64,000 bases of DNA from Eubacterium sp. (GTDB taxonomy: Bacteria; Bacillota; Clostridia; Lachnospirales; Lachnospiraceae): assembly GCA_017480495.1 (NCBI GenBank), contig JAFVAQ010000027.1:62001-126000 (forward strand). The letters are read 5' to 3'. The translations under genes were made by a program, and so were the position numbers. Positions 35,441-45,128 of the stretch are shown one piece after another; positions within the stretch are counted from its first letter, which is position 1; each line of letters begins with the position of its first letter. A model generated the notes under the pieces. The model ran no database searches, was not told the DNA's origin, and saw nothing but the letters and a program-made list of their open reading frames with translations.

Positions 35441-36309
35441 GCAAATCTGTTATAGAGAATGGGCGGAATGACAGACTGGATGAAATGGCACTTGAGATGA
35501 TACGGTTCCTAAAAAAGTGGGGGTTGTGGCGTGATGCCACAATCCTTACAAATGGTCATATGTATAGTTATGGCAAAAAAGATAGTGATGCTCTTGATGG
35601 AATAGAGAATGTGAGTTATGCCTGTGATGTTAATCCTGTGGAATATACAAGAGGATTAGTCGAAAGACCAGATGGAAGCAAAGAATGGGAGAGTCTGGCA
35701 AATCCTGAACATCATTTTGATTTGATATATGAAGGACCATTGGGCACGCTTCTTAATTATCATTTATATGAGCCGGATATTAAAGGTGTAAGCGAAGAAG
35801 GATGGGAGACGATTTTTGGAGAAACAGACATTTTGCAGGATTATATAGCGAGCCAGCTTGAAGTAAGTAGTGTGCAGGAGTTAGGAAGAAAAATGTGGTT
35901 AGATATTTTTGATAACTCTGAGATATCGGTCTGGGATCCTTTGGAATATGATACATATGATGAGTATTTAGAGCTAACATATGGCGACTATGATGAGGCG
36001 GATAAAATGACAGCAACATCTATGTTTGAAACTTATGATGAATACAAATCGGCTAGAGAGTATGGCGTAGATTATTTCAATGATTATTATACAGATGACG
36101 TTCAGGCAAAATGGGAAGATGAAATCATGAAAGCCAGATTGTTCTTTATGAAGAACGACTGTAGATGGTGGTATGGAAGCCTGGGGATTCAAGATTATTT
36201 TAATCAGGTAGCATGGATAGTCAAACGAGAGTTTGATGGCATTTTTGAAAAATATGATTTCTGGTATGAGTTGGATTTTGAATCATCTCTCAGCTGCTAC
36301 CGACTTTGA
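35437..36309 (+). CDS. Unknown acidic protein coupled to the EEP nuclease gene
   Basis: I do not recognise this 290-residue protein. It is very acidic and rich in Tyr and Asp (for example YDEADKMTATSMFETYDEYKS and repeated DYxDDY-like runs), with no membrane segment. The 4-bp ATGA overlap with the nuclease-like gene indicates coupled translation, so it could be an inhibitor, immunity or regulatory partner. It ends the island, about 40 bp before the metG promoter. Confidence 0.75.
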   Translation: MSKSVIENGRNDRLDEMALEMIRFLKKWGLWRDATILTNGHMYSYGKKDSDALDGIENVSYACDVNPVEYTRGLVERPDGSKEWESLANPEHHFDLIYEGPLGTLLNYHLYEPDIKGVSEEGWETIFGETDILQDYIASQLEVSSVQELGRKMWLDIFDNSEISVWDPLEYDTYDEYLELTYGDYDEADKMTATSMFETYDEYKSAREYGVDYFNDYYTDDVQAKWEDEIMKARLFFMKNDCRWWYGSLGIQDYFNQVAWIVKREFDGIFEKYDFWYELDFESSLSCYRL

Positions 36310-36349
36310 GGTCGCCTTTATACCGTCTTTGGGGTTAGCTTTTGTTTCC

Positions 36350-36378
36350 TTGTCACATTCCTGGTATTGTGGTAAAAT
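36350..36378 (+). promoter_or_regulatory. metG promoter
   Basis: TTGTCA 36350-36355 and TAAAAT 36373-36378 are 17 bp apart. About 90 bases of leader follow; no T-box signature (no AGGGTGGNACCGCG) is present. Confidence 0.6.
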
Positions 36379-36473
36379 AACCCTTAGCGCTTTATGTACT
36401 TAACCCATGTAACGATAAGTTTCATTCGCGTAAGGAACATAGTGTAAATACATAAACGGAGGGATACACCGAA

Positions 36474-38480
36474 ATGGCAAAGAAACCATATTACATCACA
36501 ACCGCTATTGCATATGCATCAGGTAAACCACATATTGGAAATACCTATGAAATAGTACTGGCGGACAGTATCGCAAGATACAAGAGATTCATCGGCTATG
36601 ATGTTAGATTCCAGACTGGAACCGATGAACATGGACAGAAGATTGAAACAAAGGCTTTCGAGGAGCTGAGTACTCCTAAGGAGTTTGTAGATGAGAAGGC
36701 TGCTGAAATCAAGAGAATCTGGGATCTGATGAATACCTCATATGATAAGTTCATCAGAACTACAGACGAGTATCATGAGAAGCAGGTTCAGAAGATTTTC
36801 AAGAAGCTTTATGACCAGGGAGATATTTATAAGGGTTCATACGACGGACTGTACTGTACACCTTGTGAGTCCTTCTGGACTAAGTCACAGCTGGTAGACG
36901 GATGCTGCCCTGACTGCGGACGCCCTGTTAAGGAGGCTTCCGAAGAGGCTTACTTCTTTAAGATGAGTAAGTACGCTCCTAAGCTTATTAAATATATCGA
37001 GGATCATCCGGAATTCATACAGCCGGAAGCTCGTAAGAATGAAATGGTTAATACATTCCTGAAACCAGGACTTCAGGATCTCTGCGTATCCAGAACCTCA
37101 TTTAAGTGGGGCATACCTGTAGACTTCGATCCTAAGCACGTGGTTTATGTTTGGATAGATGCACTTTCAAACTATATTACCGGACTTGGCTATGATGCAG
37201 ATGGTAATTCAGATGAAATGTATAAAAAATACTGGCCGGCAGACCTGCATCTGATAGGTAAGGATATCCTTAGATTCCATACCATTTACTGGCCTATCAT
37301 GCTTATGGCACTGGGTGAGCCACTTCCTAAGCAGGTATTTGGTCATCCATGGCTGCTGCAGTCTGATGGCAAAATGAGTAAATCCCGTGGTAATGTACTA
37401 TATGCAGATGACATGGTAGACCTCTTCGGAGTTGATGCCGTGAGATATTTCCTGCTTCATGAGATGCCATTTGAAAATGATGGTGTTGTATCATGGGAGC
37501 TTCTTATCGAGAGAGTTAATTCAGACCTGGCTAATACACTGGGTAATCTGGTTAATAGAACTATTTCTATGTCAAATAAATACTTTGACGGAGTAGTAAA
37601 TAATACAGGAATAACTGAAGAAGTTGATGATGACCTTAAGAGAGTGGTAGGCGATACACGTCTCAGAGTAAATATCTGTATGGATAAGCTCCGCGTGGCA
37701 GATGCCATAACAGAGATATGGAATCTCTTCAAGAGATGCAATAAGTACATAGATGAGACTATGCCTTGGGTACTGGCTAAGGAAGAGGATAAGCAGGACA
37801 GACTGAGCACAGTGCTTTACAACCTGATAGAGAGCATTACTATCGGCGCTTCACTGCTTGAGTCATTTATGCCTGATACATCTGCACGTATACTGGCACA
37901 GCTGAATACTCAGAAGAGATCGGTTACAGAAATGGGTCAGTTTGGTTTATATCCAAATGGCAATAAGGTTACAGATACACCAGAGATACTCTTTGCCAGA
38001 ATAGATACTGAGGCTATGCTGGACGAGATAGAGCGTCGCTTCCCATCTAAGGAACCTGAACCACAGCCGGATCCAGAGGAAGAGAAGAAGAAAGCTGAGG
38101 CTAAGGCTAAGGCTGAGAAGAGTGTGCCTGATTCAGTACAGGCTGTTCAGAAGGCTCTTCTGACTATAGATGACTTCGATAAAATGCAGCTCCAGATAGG
38201 AGAGGTTCTATCCTGTGAGGAGGTTCCAAAATCCAAGAAGCTTCTTTGCTCACAGGTGAAGGTGGCTGGAAAGGTTCTACAGATAGTGTCAGGAATCAAG
38301 AATTATTACAGCCCAGAGGATATGGTTGGTAAGAAGGTTGTTGTTATTACAAATCTTCAGCCTGCTAAGCTGGCAGGCGTATTGTCAGAGGGAATGCTCC
38401 TCTGTGCTGAGGATGATAATGGAGACCTCGCTCTGCTTACCGCAGACAAGGACGTGCCAGCCGGCTCTATGATTAGTTGA
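36474..38480 (+). CDS. metG: Methionyl-tRNA synthetase
   Basis: This 668-residue enzyme charges tRNA-Met with methionine. Visible are the class I motifs PHIGN (variant HIGH) and KMSKS, the zinc-knuckle Cys groups (CTPCES, CCPDCG), the anticodon-binding helical domain, a Lys/Glu/Ala-rich linker (about 535-560) and a C-terminal tRNA-binding domain (LLTIDDFDKMQLQIGEV to the end). The C-terminal domain marks the dimeric form. GGAGGG precedes the ATG. Confidence 0.98.
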   Translation: MAKKPYYITTAIAYASGKPHIGNTYEIVLADSIARYKRFIGYDVRFQTGTDEHGQKIETKAFEELSTPKEFVDEKAAEIKRIWDLMNTSYDKFIRTTDEYHEKQVQKIFKKLYDQGDIYKGSYDGLYCTPCESFWTKSQLVDGCCPDCGRPVKEASEEAYFFKMSKYAPKLIKYIEDHPEFIQPEARKNEMVNTFLKPGLQDLCVSRTSFKWGIPVDFDPKHVVYVWIDALSNYITGLGYDADGNSDEMYKKYWPADLHLIGKDILRFHTIYWPIMLMALGEPLPKQVFGHPWLLQSDGKMSKSRGNVLYADDMVDLFGVDAVRYFLLHEMPFENDGVVSWELLIERVNSDLANTLGNLVNRTISMSNKYFDGVVNNTGITEEVDDDLKRVVGDTRLRVNICMDKLRVADAITEIWNLFKRCNKYIDETMPWVLAKEEDKQDRLSTVLYNLIESITIGASLLESFMPDTSARILAQLNTQKRSVTEMGQFGLYPNGNKVTDTPEILFARIDTEAMLDEIERRFPSKEPEPQPDPEEEKKKAEAKAKAEKSVPDSVQAVQKALLTIDDFDKMQLQIGEVLSCEEVPKSKKLLCSQVKVAGKVLQIVSGIKNYYSPEDMVGKKVVVITNLQPAKLAGVLSEGMLLCAEDDNGDLALLTADKDVPAGSMIS

Positions 38481-38529
38481 TACACACTATTTTCATTATG
38501 AACCTTGAAAATTATTATGAATATAATGT

Positions 38530-38557
38530 GTCATTCTGAGCGAAGCGAAGAATCTCT
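38530..38557 (+). repeat. Interspersed repeat GTCATTCTGAGCGAAGCGAAGAATCT
   Basis: Positions 38530-38557 match 62118-62145 at all but one base. The lipoprotein ribosome binding site follows directly. Such CATTCTGAGC...GAAGAATC sequences recur in many bacteria, often between genes. Confidence 0.8.
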
Positions 38558-38568
38558 GAGAGGAAACA

Positions 38569-39285
38569 ATGATAATAAATAAAAATAAAAACCTATACAA
38601 ATTCATATCCCTGCTCTTAGCTTTGACTCTGCTTCTCAGCCTCACAGCCTGTGGTAGCAAAGCGTCAAACTATCAGGCATATGTGAAAAGCTTGATAACA
38701 TCAAACTATCTAGGTGTGACAGGAGACTATGTAAGACTTACTGGCGCTAATGAGGAGGATGCAGAAGCAACCTACCTTCAGAACGTCACAAGACTTGCAA
38801 ATAATCTGTCTTCCTACTATGGGCTGGATATATCTGCGGATCCTAAGCTCGCGCCTGCAATGGTTGATCTTTCTAAGCAGATATATGGAAAGACCAAGTT
38901 CGATGTTGGTAAGGCTTATAAGGATAATAATATAAACTATGTTGATGTAACTATCTATCCAATTGATATTTTAAATCAGACAAATGCTGAAGTTTCAGCT
39001 TACGTAGAAAAGTTTAATCAGGCAGTTGATAATGGCGACTATAATGACTATACCAAGGAAGAATACGAGTATGAGTTCGCTACAGGTATTATCGGAATAC
39101 TGGCCGCTGCTGTAGATGAAATCCAGTATGCTGAGCCAGAGACGGTAACAGTTAGAATTATCACAGCTGATGATACCTATTACATTGGAAATGAAGATTT
39201 TAGAAATATAGATAGATGCATAATTGCGTCGGATGCGTCAGAGACGGCGACACCACTTGATGCCACACCAACTGATGGAGAGTAA
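38569..39285 (+). CDS. Lipoprotein of unknown function
   Basis: This 238-residue protein has a lipoprotein signal peptide with lipobox LTAC (Cys28 in LLSLTACGSK), so it should be anchored outside the membrane. The mature part is predominantly mixed alpha/beta with no catalytic motif seen, resembling Firmicutes DUF5105-type lipoproteins in length and layout; that resemblance is tentative. AGAGG from the end of the interspersed repeat supplies its ribosome site. A terminator follows. Confidence 0.75.
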   Translation: MIINKNKNLYKFISLLLALTLLLSLTACGSKASNYQAYVKSLITSNYLGVTGDYVRLTGANEEDAEATYLQNVTRLANNLSSYYGLDISADPKLAPAMVDLSKQIYGKTKFDVGKAYKDNNINYVDVTIYPIDILNQTNAEVSAYVEKFNQAVDNGDYNDYTKEEYEYEFATGIIGILAAAVDEIQYAEPETVTVRIITADDTYYIGNEDFRNIDRCIIASDASETATPLDATPTDGE

Positions 39286-39295
39286 ATAGTATTTT

Positions 39296-39328
39296 AGGAT
39301 CAGGTCCAATTAGACCTGGTCCTTTTTG
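39296..39328 (+). terminator. Terminator after the lipoprotein gene
   Basis: AGGATCAGGTC (39296-39306) pairs with GACCTGGTCCT (39313-39323) with one mismatch, followed by TTTTT. Confidence 0.8.
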
Positions 39329-39363
39329 TATTATATTTTAAATGATATAATTAGTTATAGTGA

Positions 39364-39398
39364 TTGTTGCGCCTTTGTTGCGCTCTGGGGTGTATACT
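39364..39398 (+). promoter_or_regulatory. Promoter with two TTGTTGCGC repeats
   Basis: TTGTTGCGC occurs at 39364-39372 and 39375-39383, 11 bp apart, ending 9 bp before the -10 box TATACT at 39393-39398. There is no good -35 hexamer, so an activator may be needed. The arrangement copies that at 4010-4044, with the second TGTTGCG exactly 17 bp before the -10 in both. Confidence 0.6.
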
Positions 39399-39468
39399 AC
39401 GAGATAAGAATGCGGATACTATCATCATAATGTAGATGATAAGACTAAATAATATGGAGGAGGAACGT

Positions 39469-42400
39469 ATGCCAAAAAGTGAGTATAATAATGAAGTATT
39501 TAGTCCAGTAAATAATATCAAGTCTAATGATCAGGGATTCCTAAATATTCAACAGAAAATCAGGGATTATTTTCTCCAAAATGAAGAGTATTATGATGCT
39601 ATGGAAACAGGCAAGGCTGCAGACGGAGGGCCGGTTATATCATTTCAGGAGAACAGGAAAAATATTGTAAGAAATATTCAGCTGAGAAATGATATCAATA
39701 ATTATCTTGAGACTAACATGTCTAAGATGACATCGGTAGAGTATCAGTCTGTAGTTCAATCATATGACAGCTTAGTTAAGAAATGCGAAGAAGATTTTCA
39801 GGATTTGGATGGGGAGAAAATATTTGAGGCCCTGGACGAGGATATAAAAAGCCGGCTAAATGACCCGCCAGCGGATATTAATGCTGAGAAGATGTCTAGA
39901 ACCATAGCTACTAGATACTATCTTGCTTCTCTTAAGCGTGAGTATAATGCTGCAGATGAGGCCTCTAAGAGAGGTACAGAGGAAGAGAAACAGGCGGCGT
40001 CTAATTGGAAGGAAAATGTTCTGAAGAAGCTATATTCGGGAACATTTGACGAAGATGTGGACAGGTTTATTAAAGAGGATGAAATAGGTAAAACTGTCTA
40101 TAATTTCTGTAATAAGCGTATTACATATGATATGGCATCGATGGGCCAAGATCATGTGATGATTGGCAGTTTCGATGCGATGCTCTCCAGTCAGTTTACC
40201 CAGATGGCATTGGATAGGATTGATAAAGCCAGAAAATACGAGATAAAAAATGATGCTGACAAGCAGTCAGTTCTTGATCTATTGGCAGAAGCTGAACGAA
40301 TACGAGAGATTAATAATATAACGGTAGGTACGGTAAGTAATAACAAGGTTAATGTTGATACTAAAATGGTCAAAACCACAAAAAACCTTTTTGGAACGAT
40401 TGATAATAGCAAGCTTACCGAAATAAAACAGAGAATGCATGATAAGTATAATGCAGATATAAGGGAGAATCTGGATTCTCAGCTTGCTGATCATGACAAG
40501 AAGTTGGAAGAGGTTAAAAAAGCTAAGAGCAAAGCTGATTCAGATTTTAGTGTTGCCAAGGCTGAATTAGAGAAACAGGAGAAGATATTTTCAAGGGCCA
40601 AAGCCAACTATGATAAGATGAAGAAAATCGGATTCATAGATGACGACGACCGTAAGGTAAATGAGGGAGTATATGATCGTGAATTTAATATCCTAAAGGG
40701 AATTAATGAGAAATACGGCGATGCAGCATCGCGTGCATCACGTCTTGCTTTAGAGGTAGATAGACTGACTGAAGAAAGACGCGTGATGAAGGAGCATTTA
40801 GATGAGGTTTATAAGGAGAAAATTAAGGAGAATCCTTATAATCCAAAGAGTAACAAACTCGTAGAAAATGGATTGGCTAAGACGGTTGAAATGAAGCTCT
40901 CTGATGGAAGCTCGCAGGATATTGTTGAACTGGTATCCCCTGTTGAAGCCAAGACGGCGAGATTAAGACAAATAATTGGATGTATCAAGGTTATGTCCCG
41001 GGAGGAGTTGCCTGAAATACTGAAGATTGAGGAAGCTAATAGTAAGATACTCGAGAATATCGATAAGGATATACCTCTTAAGAATACATTTGGAGAGGTT
41101 ATTGAACCGGGTGCTCTTGCTCTTGAAGAGAGAAACCGGCAGCTTAGTCAGCAGAATGCACAGCCTCCTGTTGAGGAAGAAAAACCAGAGGAAGTGCCAG
41201 TCGAGGACGATAAGGAGCAGGAGGAAAATCTCGAGGGGATACATGAAAATGAAGAGGAGATAAATGATGAGCCTCTTGATATTGATGAAGAGTCACTCCA
41301 GCAGGAATATGAGGCGACTCCGACACGTGAGGCAGAAACACCATCCTATAGTGCGACCCATAAGAGTCTGGTAGGACTCGGCGCAGGTGTAGCAAGCCTA
41401 AAGGCTGCCAACAAGGGTGTATGGGGCGGAAGTAAAGAATTTGATAATATCACAGATTCCCTCAAGGCTATCCAGGATCTTGAAGAATATCAGGATAAGA
41501 ATGCTGATACATTTGAACCTAGTGATATAAATGCCAGGATGACAACTCTTCTGGCGGCCAAGAAACAGCTTGCTGTTCAGATGAAGCATTATCTCTCTCG
41601 GAAGAATGAAGAGAAGGAAGCGGCAGAGGCCAGGGGTAAGGCTGAGAATCAGAATTCAGCATTTCGCCGTGAAACCATGGAGAATGTAATGGGACTTCTG
41701 GAAGAACATATCAAGGCAGATGAGGAGTCCATGGGAATTGATAAGCGAGATAAAATCTATGAGGATATGTCCTATGAGCTTCGTTATCTGGCGGATAAAT
41801 ATAAGAAGGAGCCAAGACTCAAATCGCTTGCGAATACATTTGACCGTATAGAATCAGATATTCCGGAGAATATTCCGGCGGAAGATCTCCTGAGACGTAC
41901 GCAGGAATGCCTGAATTACATGATTTCAACCATATCAAGGACTAAGGATGAAAACGTGAAGAAGGAAATGAAAGAGCTTGTTAATAAGCTCGGAGATCAT
42001 TTCGTGAAGAATATTGCAGAATATAAGCCTGAGGCTCTGGAGGGCATAAAGGAGTCATTTAATAAAAATAACGAACTTCTAGGAACGAGTGTTAATACAT
42101 CTCCTAAGCCTATAACAGAAACCTTTAATTCTTATGATGATGTTAAGGCATATAATCAGAGACAGATGCAGGATGGTATCAAGAAAATCTTCAAGGAAGA
42201 GACTGGCAAGAAGAACTTCATAAATGATTGGGCTCTGTATGATGATTTCAATAACGAAAGAACTTATCAGTTTAGTCTGACTGAAACAGAGAAGAATATA
42301 GAAAAATCCATTGCGACCTTTGCGCTAAAGAGTATATATGCTGATCAGCTAGAGAAGAATAATATTATATTTGATCCTAATACAATCAATGCTAAATGCG

Positions 42401-42858
42401 ATGGATTTGTAAATGAAATGAAGAATTTCAAGACCTTTAACAGCAAGTTCATGAAGCATTTGTGCAGTGATATAAAGACGGTAGAAACTTCTGATGATCC
42501 ATTAAGCATAAATATGTCATCTGAGAAGATTACACAGGCTAAGAATGCTGCTTTCCAAGAGACGGTTGTAGGTGAGCTTAGCAAGCTTACTGCAATGATG
42601 AAGGAGAACAAAGGAAAGGAAGAGATTCAGTCTAGTCTGGATAATCTGAACAAGCTTGAGAATCTGTCGAAAATGGTAGGAACTCAGGAGATTTATAATA
42701 ATAAGATAAAAGTTAATGGACAAGAGATAGAAATAAAAGAGTTAAAGAATCTTGCCGTTAAGAAAGCTCAGAAACGGCTGGCTCCAAAACAGGCAGCAAA
42801 GAGGAATGAGCAGGTAAAGGAAAAAAACGAAGTAAAGGGACCAGCTCCTAAGATTTGA
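39469..42858 (+). CDS. Large coiled-coil protein of unknown function
   Basis: This 1,129-residue protein is dominated by charged helical segments, with long coiled-coil stretches around residues 300-430 and 1060-1129. An acidic Glu/Pro-rich linker (about 575-640) divides it. After the linker comes a Gly/Ala-rich start to a second helical domain (SLVGLGAGVASLKAANKGVWGG). No signal peptide, membrane helix or catalytic motif is seen, so it is probably a cytosolic structural or scaffold protein. GGAGGAGG precedes the ATG at 39469; an earlier in-frame ATG at 39436 lacks such a site. Its promoter carries the TTGTTGCGC repeats. Confidence 0.75.
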   Translation: MPKSEYNNEVFSPVNNIKSNDQGFLNIQQKIRDYFLQNEEYYDAMETGKAADGGPVISFQENRKNIVRNIQLRNDINNYLETNMSKMTSVEYQSVVQSYDSLVKKCEEDFQDLDGEKIFEALDEDIKSRLNDPPADINAEKMSRTIATRYYLASLKREYNAADEASKRGTEEEKQAASNWKENVLKKLYSGTFDEDVDRFIKEDEIGKTVYNFCNKRITYDMASMGQDHVMIGSFDAMLSSQFTQMALDRIDKARKYEIKNDADKQSVLDLLAEAERIREINNITVGTVSNNKVNVDTKMVKTTKNLFGTIDNSKLTEIKQRMHDKYNADIRENLDSQLADHDKKLEEVKKAKSKADSDFSVAKAELEKQEKIFSRAKANYDKMKKIGFIDDDDRKVNEGVYDREFNILKGINEKYGDAASRASRLALEVDRLTEERRVMKEHLDEVYKEKIKENPYNPKSNKLVENGLAKTVEMKLSDGSSQDIVELVSPVEAKTARLRQIIGCIKVMSREELPEILKIEEANSKILENIDKDIPLKNTFGEVIEPGALALEERNRQLSQQNAQPPVEEEKPEEVPVEDDKEQEENLEGIHENEEEINDEPLDIDEESLQQEYEATPTREAETPSYSATHKSLVGLGAGVASLKAANKGVWGGSKEFDNITDSLKAIQDLEEYQDKNADTFEPSDINARMTTLLAAKKQLAVQMKHYLSRKNEEKEAAEARGKAENQNSAFRRETMENVMGLLEEHIKADEESMGIDKRDKIYEDMSYELRYLADKYKKEPRLKSLANTFDRIESDIPENIPAEDLLRRTQECLNYMISTISRTKDENVKKEMKELVNKLGDHFVKNIAEYKPEALEGIKESFNKNNELLGTSVNTSPKPITETFNSYDDVKAYNQRQMQDGIKKIFKEETGKKNFINDWALYDDFNNERTYQFSLTETEKNIEKSIATFALKSIYADQLEKNNIIFDPNTINAKCDGFVNEMKNFKTFNSKFMKHLCSDIKTVETSDDPLSINMSSEKITQAKNAAFQETVVGELSKLTAMMKENKGKEEIQSSLDNLNKLENLSKMVGTQEIYNNKIKVNGQEIEIKELKNLAVKKAQKRLAPKQAAKRNEQVKEKNEVKGPAPKI

Positions 42859-42865
42859 TTCTGAT

Positions 42866-42900
42866 GCCGTAGATATGTTATAATATCTACGGCTTTTTTA
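42866..42900 (+). terminator. Terminator after the coiled-coil gene
   Basis: GCCGTAGATAT (42866-42876) pairs perfectly with ATATCTACGGC (42883-42893), followed by TTTTTTAT. Confidence 0.9.
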
Positions 42901-42929
42901 TTTGGAGGAAAAAGCTTTGGAAAGCTTAA

Positions 42930-43190
42930 AAAGCTTAGCGCCACAGCGCTCGATTTCTTTGAAATCAAGCCGACGAGGTAAGGAGTTATCGAAACGTGAA
43001 GCCACAGTGCTTCTCGAAAAAATTCGGCGGATGCTCCTTCGGATAAGCACATTCGTTATCTATATTTTTAAAAACTGTGGGTGACCGCAGAACAGAGGAA
43101 TATAGAAAGTGCGTGATACCTTTATGCCTGCTAGAAGTGCAGGTAGTTTAATCACAGCTCAGGGATGGTTTACTAAGGGCAAACTATATC
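42930..43190 (+). ncRNA. glmS ribozyme/riboswitch
   Basis: The leader of glmS holds the ribozyme core: the cleavage site just before GCGCC (42938-42942), the P2 hairpin, GACGAGGT, GGAGTTATCGA and the TTCGGCGGATGCTCC segment (about 43022-43036), then GTGACCGCAGAACAGAGG and the P3/P4 arm with a CCTGC/GCAGG hairpin near 43126. Glucosamine-6-phosphate acts as cofactor and the RNA cuts itself, lowering glmS message. Exact ends are approximate. Confidence 0.9.
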
Positions 43191-43228
43191 TTGAGTAATT
43201 ATGGCGTGCACGAAAGGAGAAAAAAACA

Positions 43229-45046
43229 ATGTGCGGAATTATTGGATATACAGGTCAGGAGCCTGCAAAAGACATACTTATTAATGGACTTAAGCAGCTT
43301 GAATATAGAGGATATGATAGTGCTGGTATCGCAGTGCTTGATCCTAAAACAGGAATAGTTCTGAAGAAGAAAACTGGTAAGGTTGAAGAGCTTGCAAAGG
43401 CTGCTTCAGAAGATAGTACCGATGCAACATGCGGTATAGGTCATACAAGATGGGCAACTCATGGTGGTGTTACAGAGGCAAATGCACATCCACATCGTCA
43501 GGGAAATGTAACCATCTGTCATAACGGAATCATAGAAAATTATAAAGAGCTTACAACTGAGTATGGACTGAAGAACTCTCTTAAGTCTGAAACAGATACA
43601 GAGGTTGTAGCTGCACTTCTGGATAAGTTCTATGAGGGCAATCCCTTTAAGACAATTAAAAAGGTTGTAGATCTGCTGGCAGGTTCATTTGCACTCTGCA
43701 TTATTTTTGATGACCAGCCGGGTAAAATATTTGCTATCAGAAATGTCAGTCCAATGGTGGCTGCTTCCTTTGAGGGAGGTTCAATTATTGCGTCAGATCT
43801 TACTGCAGTTATCAATTTTTCTAAGAAATATTTCGTAGTTCCAGAGTATCATGTACTTGAACTCTCGCAGGAGGGTATAAAGGTTCAGGACCTTAAGGGC
43901 AGAACTGTTGAGCCTGAGATACTTGAGGTTAATTGGGATATAACATCAGCGCAGAAGGGTGGATATCCACATTATATGCTTAAGGAGATTAACGAGCAGC
44001 CTGAGGCTATCGAGAGAACAGTTTCTCCTAGAATAAGTGATGGTCTCCCATATCTTGAGGAGGACGGAATCGATGATGAAGTCCTCGCGAATCTGAAGGA
44101 TATAGTTATAGTTGCCTGCGGTACTGCTATGCATGCTGGAATGGTGGGTAAGTCACTTATAGAGACAAAGCTTAGAATTCCTGTGACCGTTGAAATAGCG
44201 TCAGAGTTTAGATACAAGGACCCTATCATAGATAGCTCTACACTTACTATCGTAGTTTCACAGTCTGGTGAGACAATCGATACACTTGAAGCTCTTCGTC
44301 TGGCTAAGCAGAAGGGGAGCAAGGTTCTATCTATTGTAAATGTTAAGGGGTCAACAATTGCTCGTGAGAGTGATTATGTGCTTTATACACATGCAGGCCC
44401 AGAGATAGCTGTTGCAAGTACCAAGGCTTATACAGTTCAGATAGCTGCTATGTACATTTTCGCGGCGAGACTTGGACTTGTGAAGGGTGTTATGTCTGAG
44501 GACGAAGCAAGAGAGTTTATGACTAGACTGTCTGGGGTAGGGGAGCTGATGCAGAAGACTATCGAAGCATCTGATGATATTCGTAGAATTGCAAATCATA
44601 TCAAAAATGCTCCTGATGTATTCTACATCGGTAGAGGAATCGATTATACACTCAGCCTTGAGGCTTCTCTCAAGCTGAAGGAGATATCCTATATTCATTC
44701 GGAAGCATATGCTGCTGGTGAGCTGAAGCATGGAACTATCGCTCTTATAGCTGAACAGGTTCCAGTTATCGCAATCGCTACAGAGGAGCATGTGTATGCA
44801 AAAGTTATTTCAAATGTAAGAGAGGTTAAGTCTCGTGGAGCATACGTTATTCTTATCTGTCCAGAGGGCAAGGTTGAGAATAAAGAAGTGTGCGATAAAC
44901 AGATATTTATTCCGCAGGTTGATAGCACATTTGGAGTGTTTGCGACAGCGGTTATTTTGCAGCTCATTGCGTACTATACATCGGATGCAAAGGGACTTGA
45001 TGTGGACAAGCCAAGGAACCTTGCAAAGTCTGTTACAGTAGAATAA
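43229..45046 (+). CDS. glmS: Glucosamine-fructose-6-phosphate aminotransferase
   Basis: This 605-residue enzyme makes glucosamine-6-phosphate from fructose-6-phosphate and glutamine, feeding peptidoglycan synthesis. The N-terminal glutaminase starts with the catalytic Cys (MCGIIGYTG), followed by HTRWATHG, and two SIS sugar-isomerase domains (SQSGETIDT, SLEASLKLKEIS) end in KPRNLAKSVTVE. AAAGGAG precedes the ATG. The upstream ribozyme should give feedback control. Confidence 0.98.
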   Translation: MCGIIGYTGQEPAKDILINGLKQLEYRGYDSAGIAVLDPKTGIVLKKKTGKVEELAKAASEDSTDATCGIGHTRWATHGGVTEANAHPHRQGNVTICHNGIIENYKELTTEYGLKNSLKSETDTEVVAALLDKFYEGNPFKTIKKVVDLLAGSFALCIIFDDQPGKIFAIRNVSPMVAASFEGGSIIASDLTAVINFSKKYFVVPEYHVLELSQEGIKVQDLKGRTVEPEILEVNWDITSAQKGGYPHYMLKEINEQPEAIERTVSPRISDGLPYLEEDGIDDEVLANLKDIVIVACGTAMHAGMVGKSLIETKLRIPVTVEIASEFRYKDPIIDSSTLTIVVSQSGETIDTLEALRLAKQKGSKVLSIVNVKGSTIARESDYVLYTHAGPEIAVASTKAYTVQIAAMYIFAARLGLVKGVMSEDEAREFMTRLSGVGELMQKTIEASDDIRRIANHIKNAPDVFYIGRGIDYTLSLEASLKLKEISYIHSEAYAAGELKHGTIALIAEQVPVIAIATEEHVYAKVISNVREVKSRGAYVILICPEGKVENKEVCDKQIFIPQVDSTFGVFATAVILQLIAYYTSDAKGLDVDKPRNLAKSVTVE

Positions 45047-45128
45047 TTAGCAAAAATTAAAGGTGCATATTACCCCGTCGTGTGATATACTATCAGTTAG
45101 GATTTTTTTAAGTGAAAGGGGAACATTA

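Noticed and set aside
36379-36473. Possible T-box leader before metG
   Set aside because: No T-box consensus, specifier loop or terminator pair is present.
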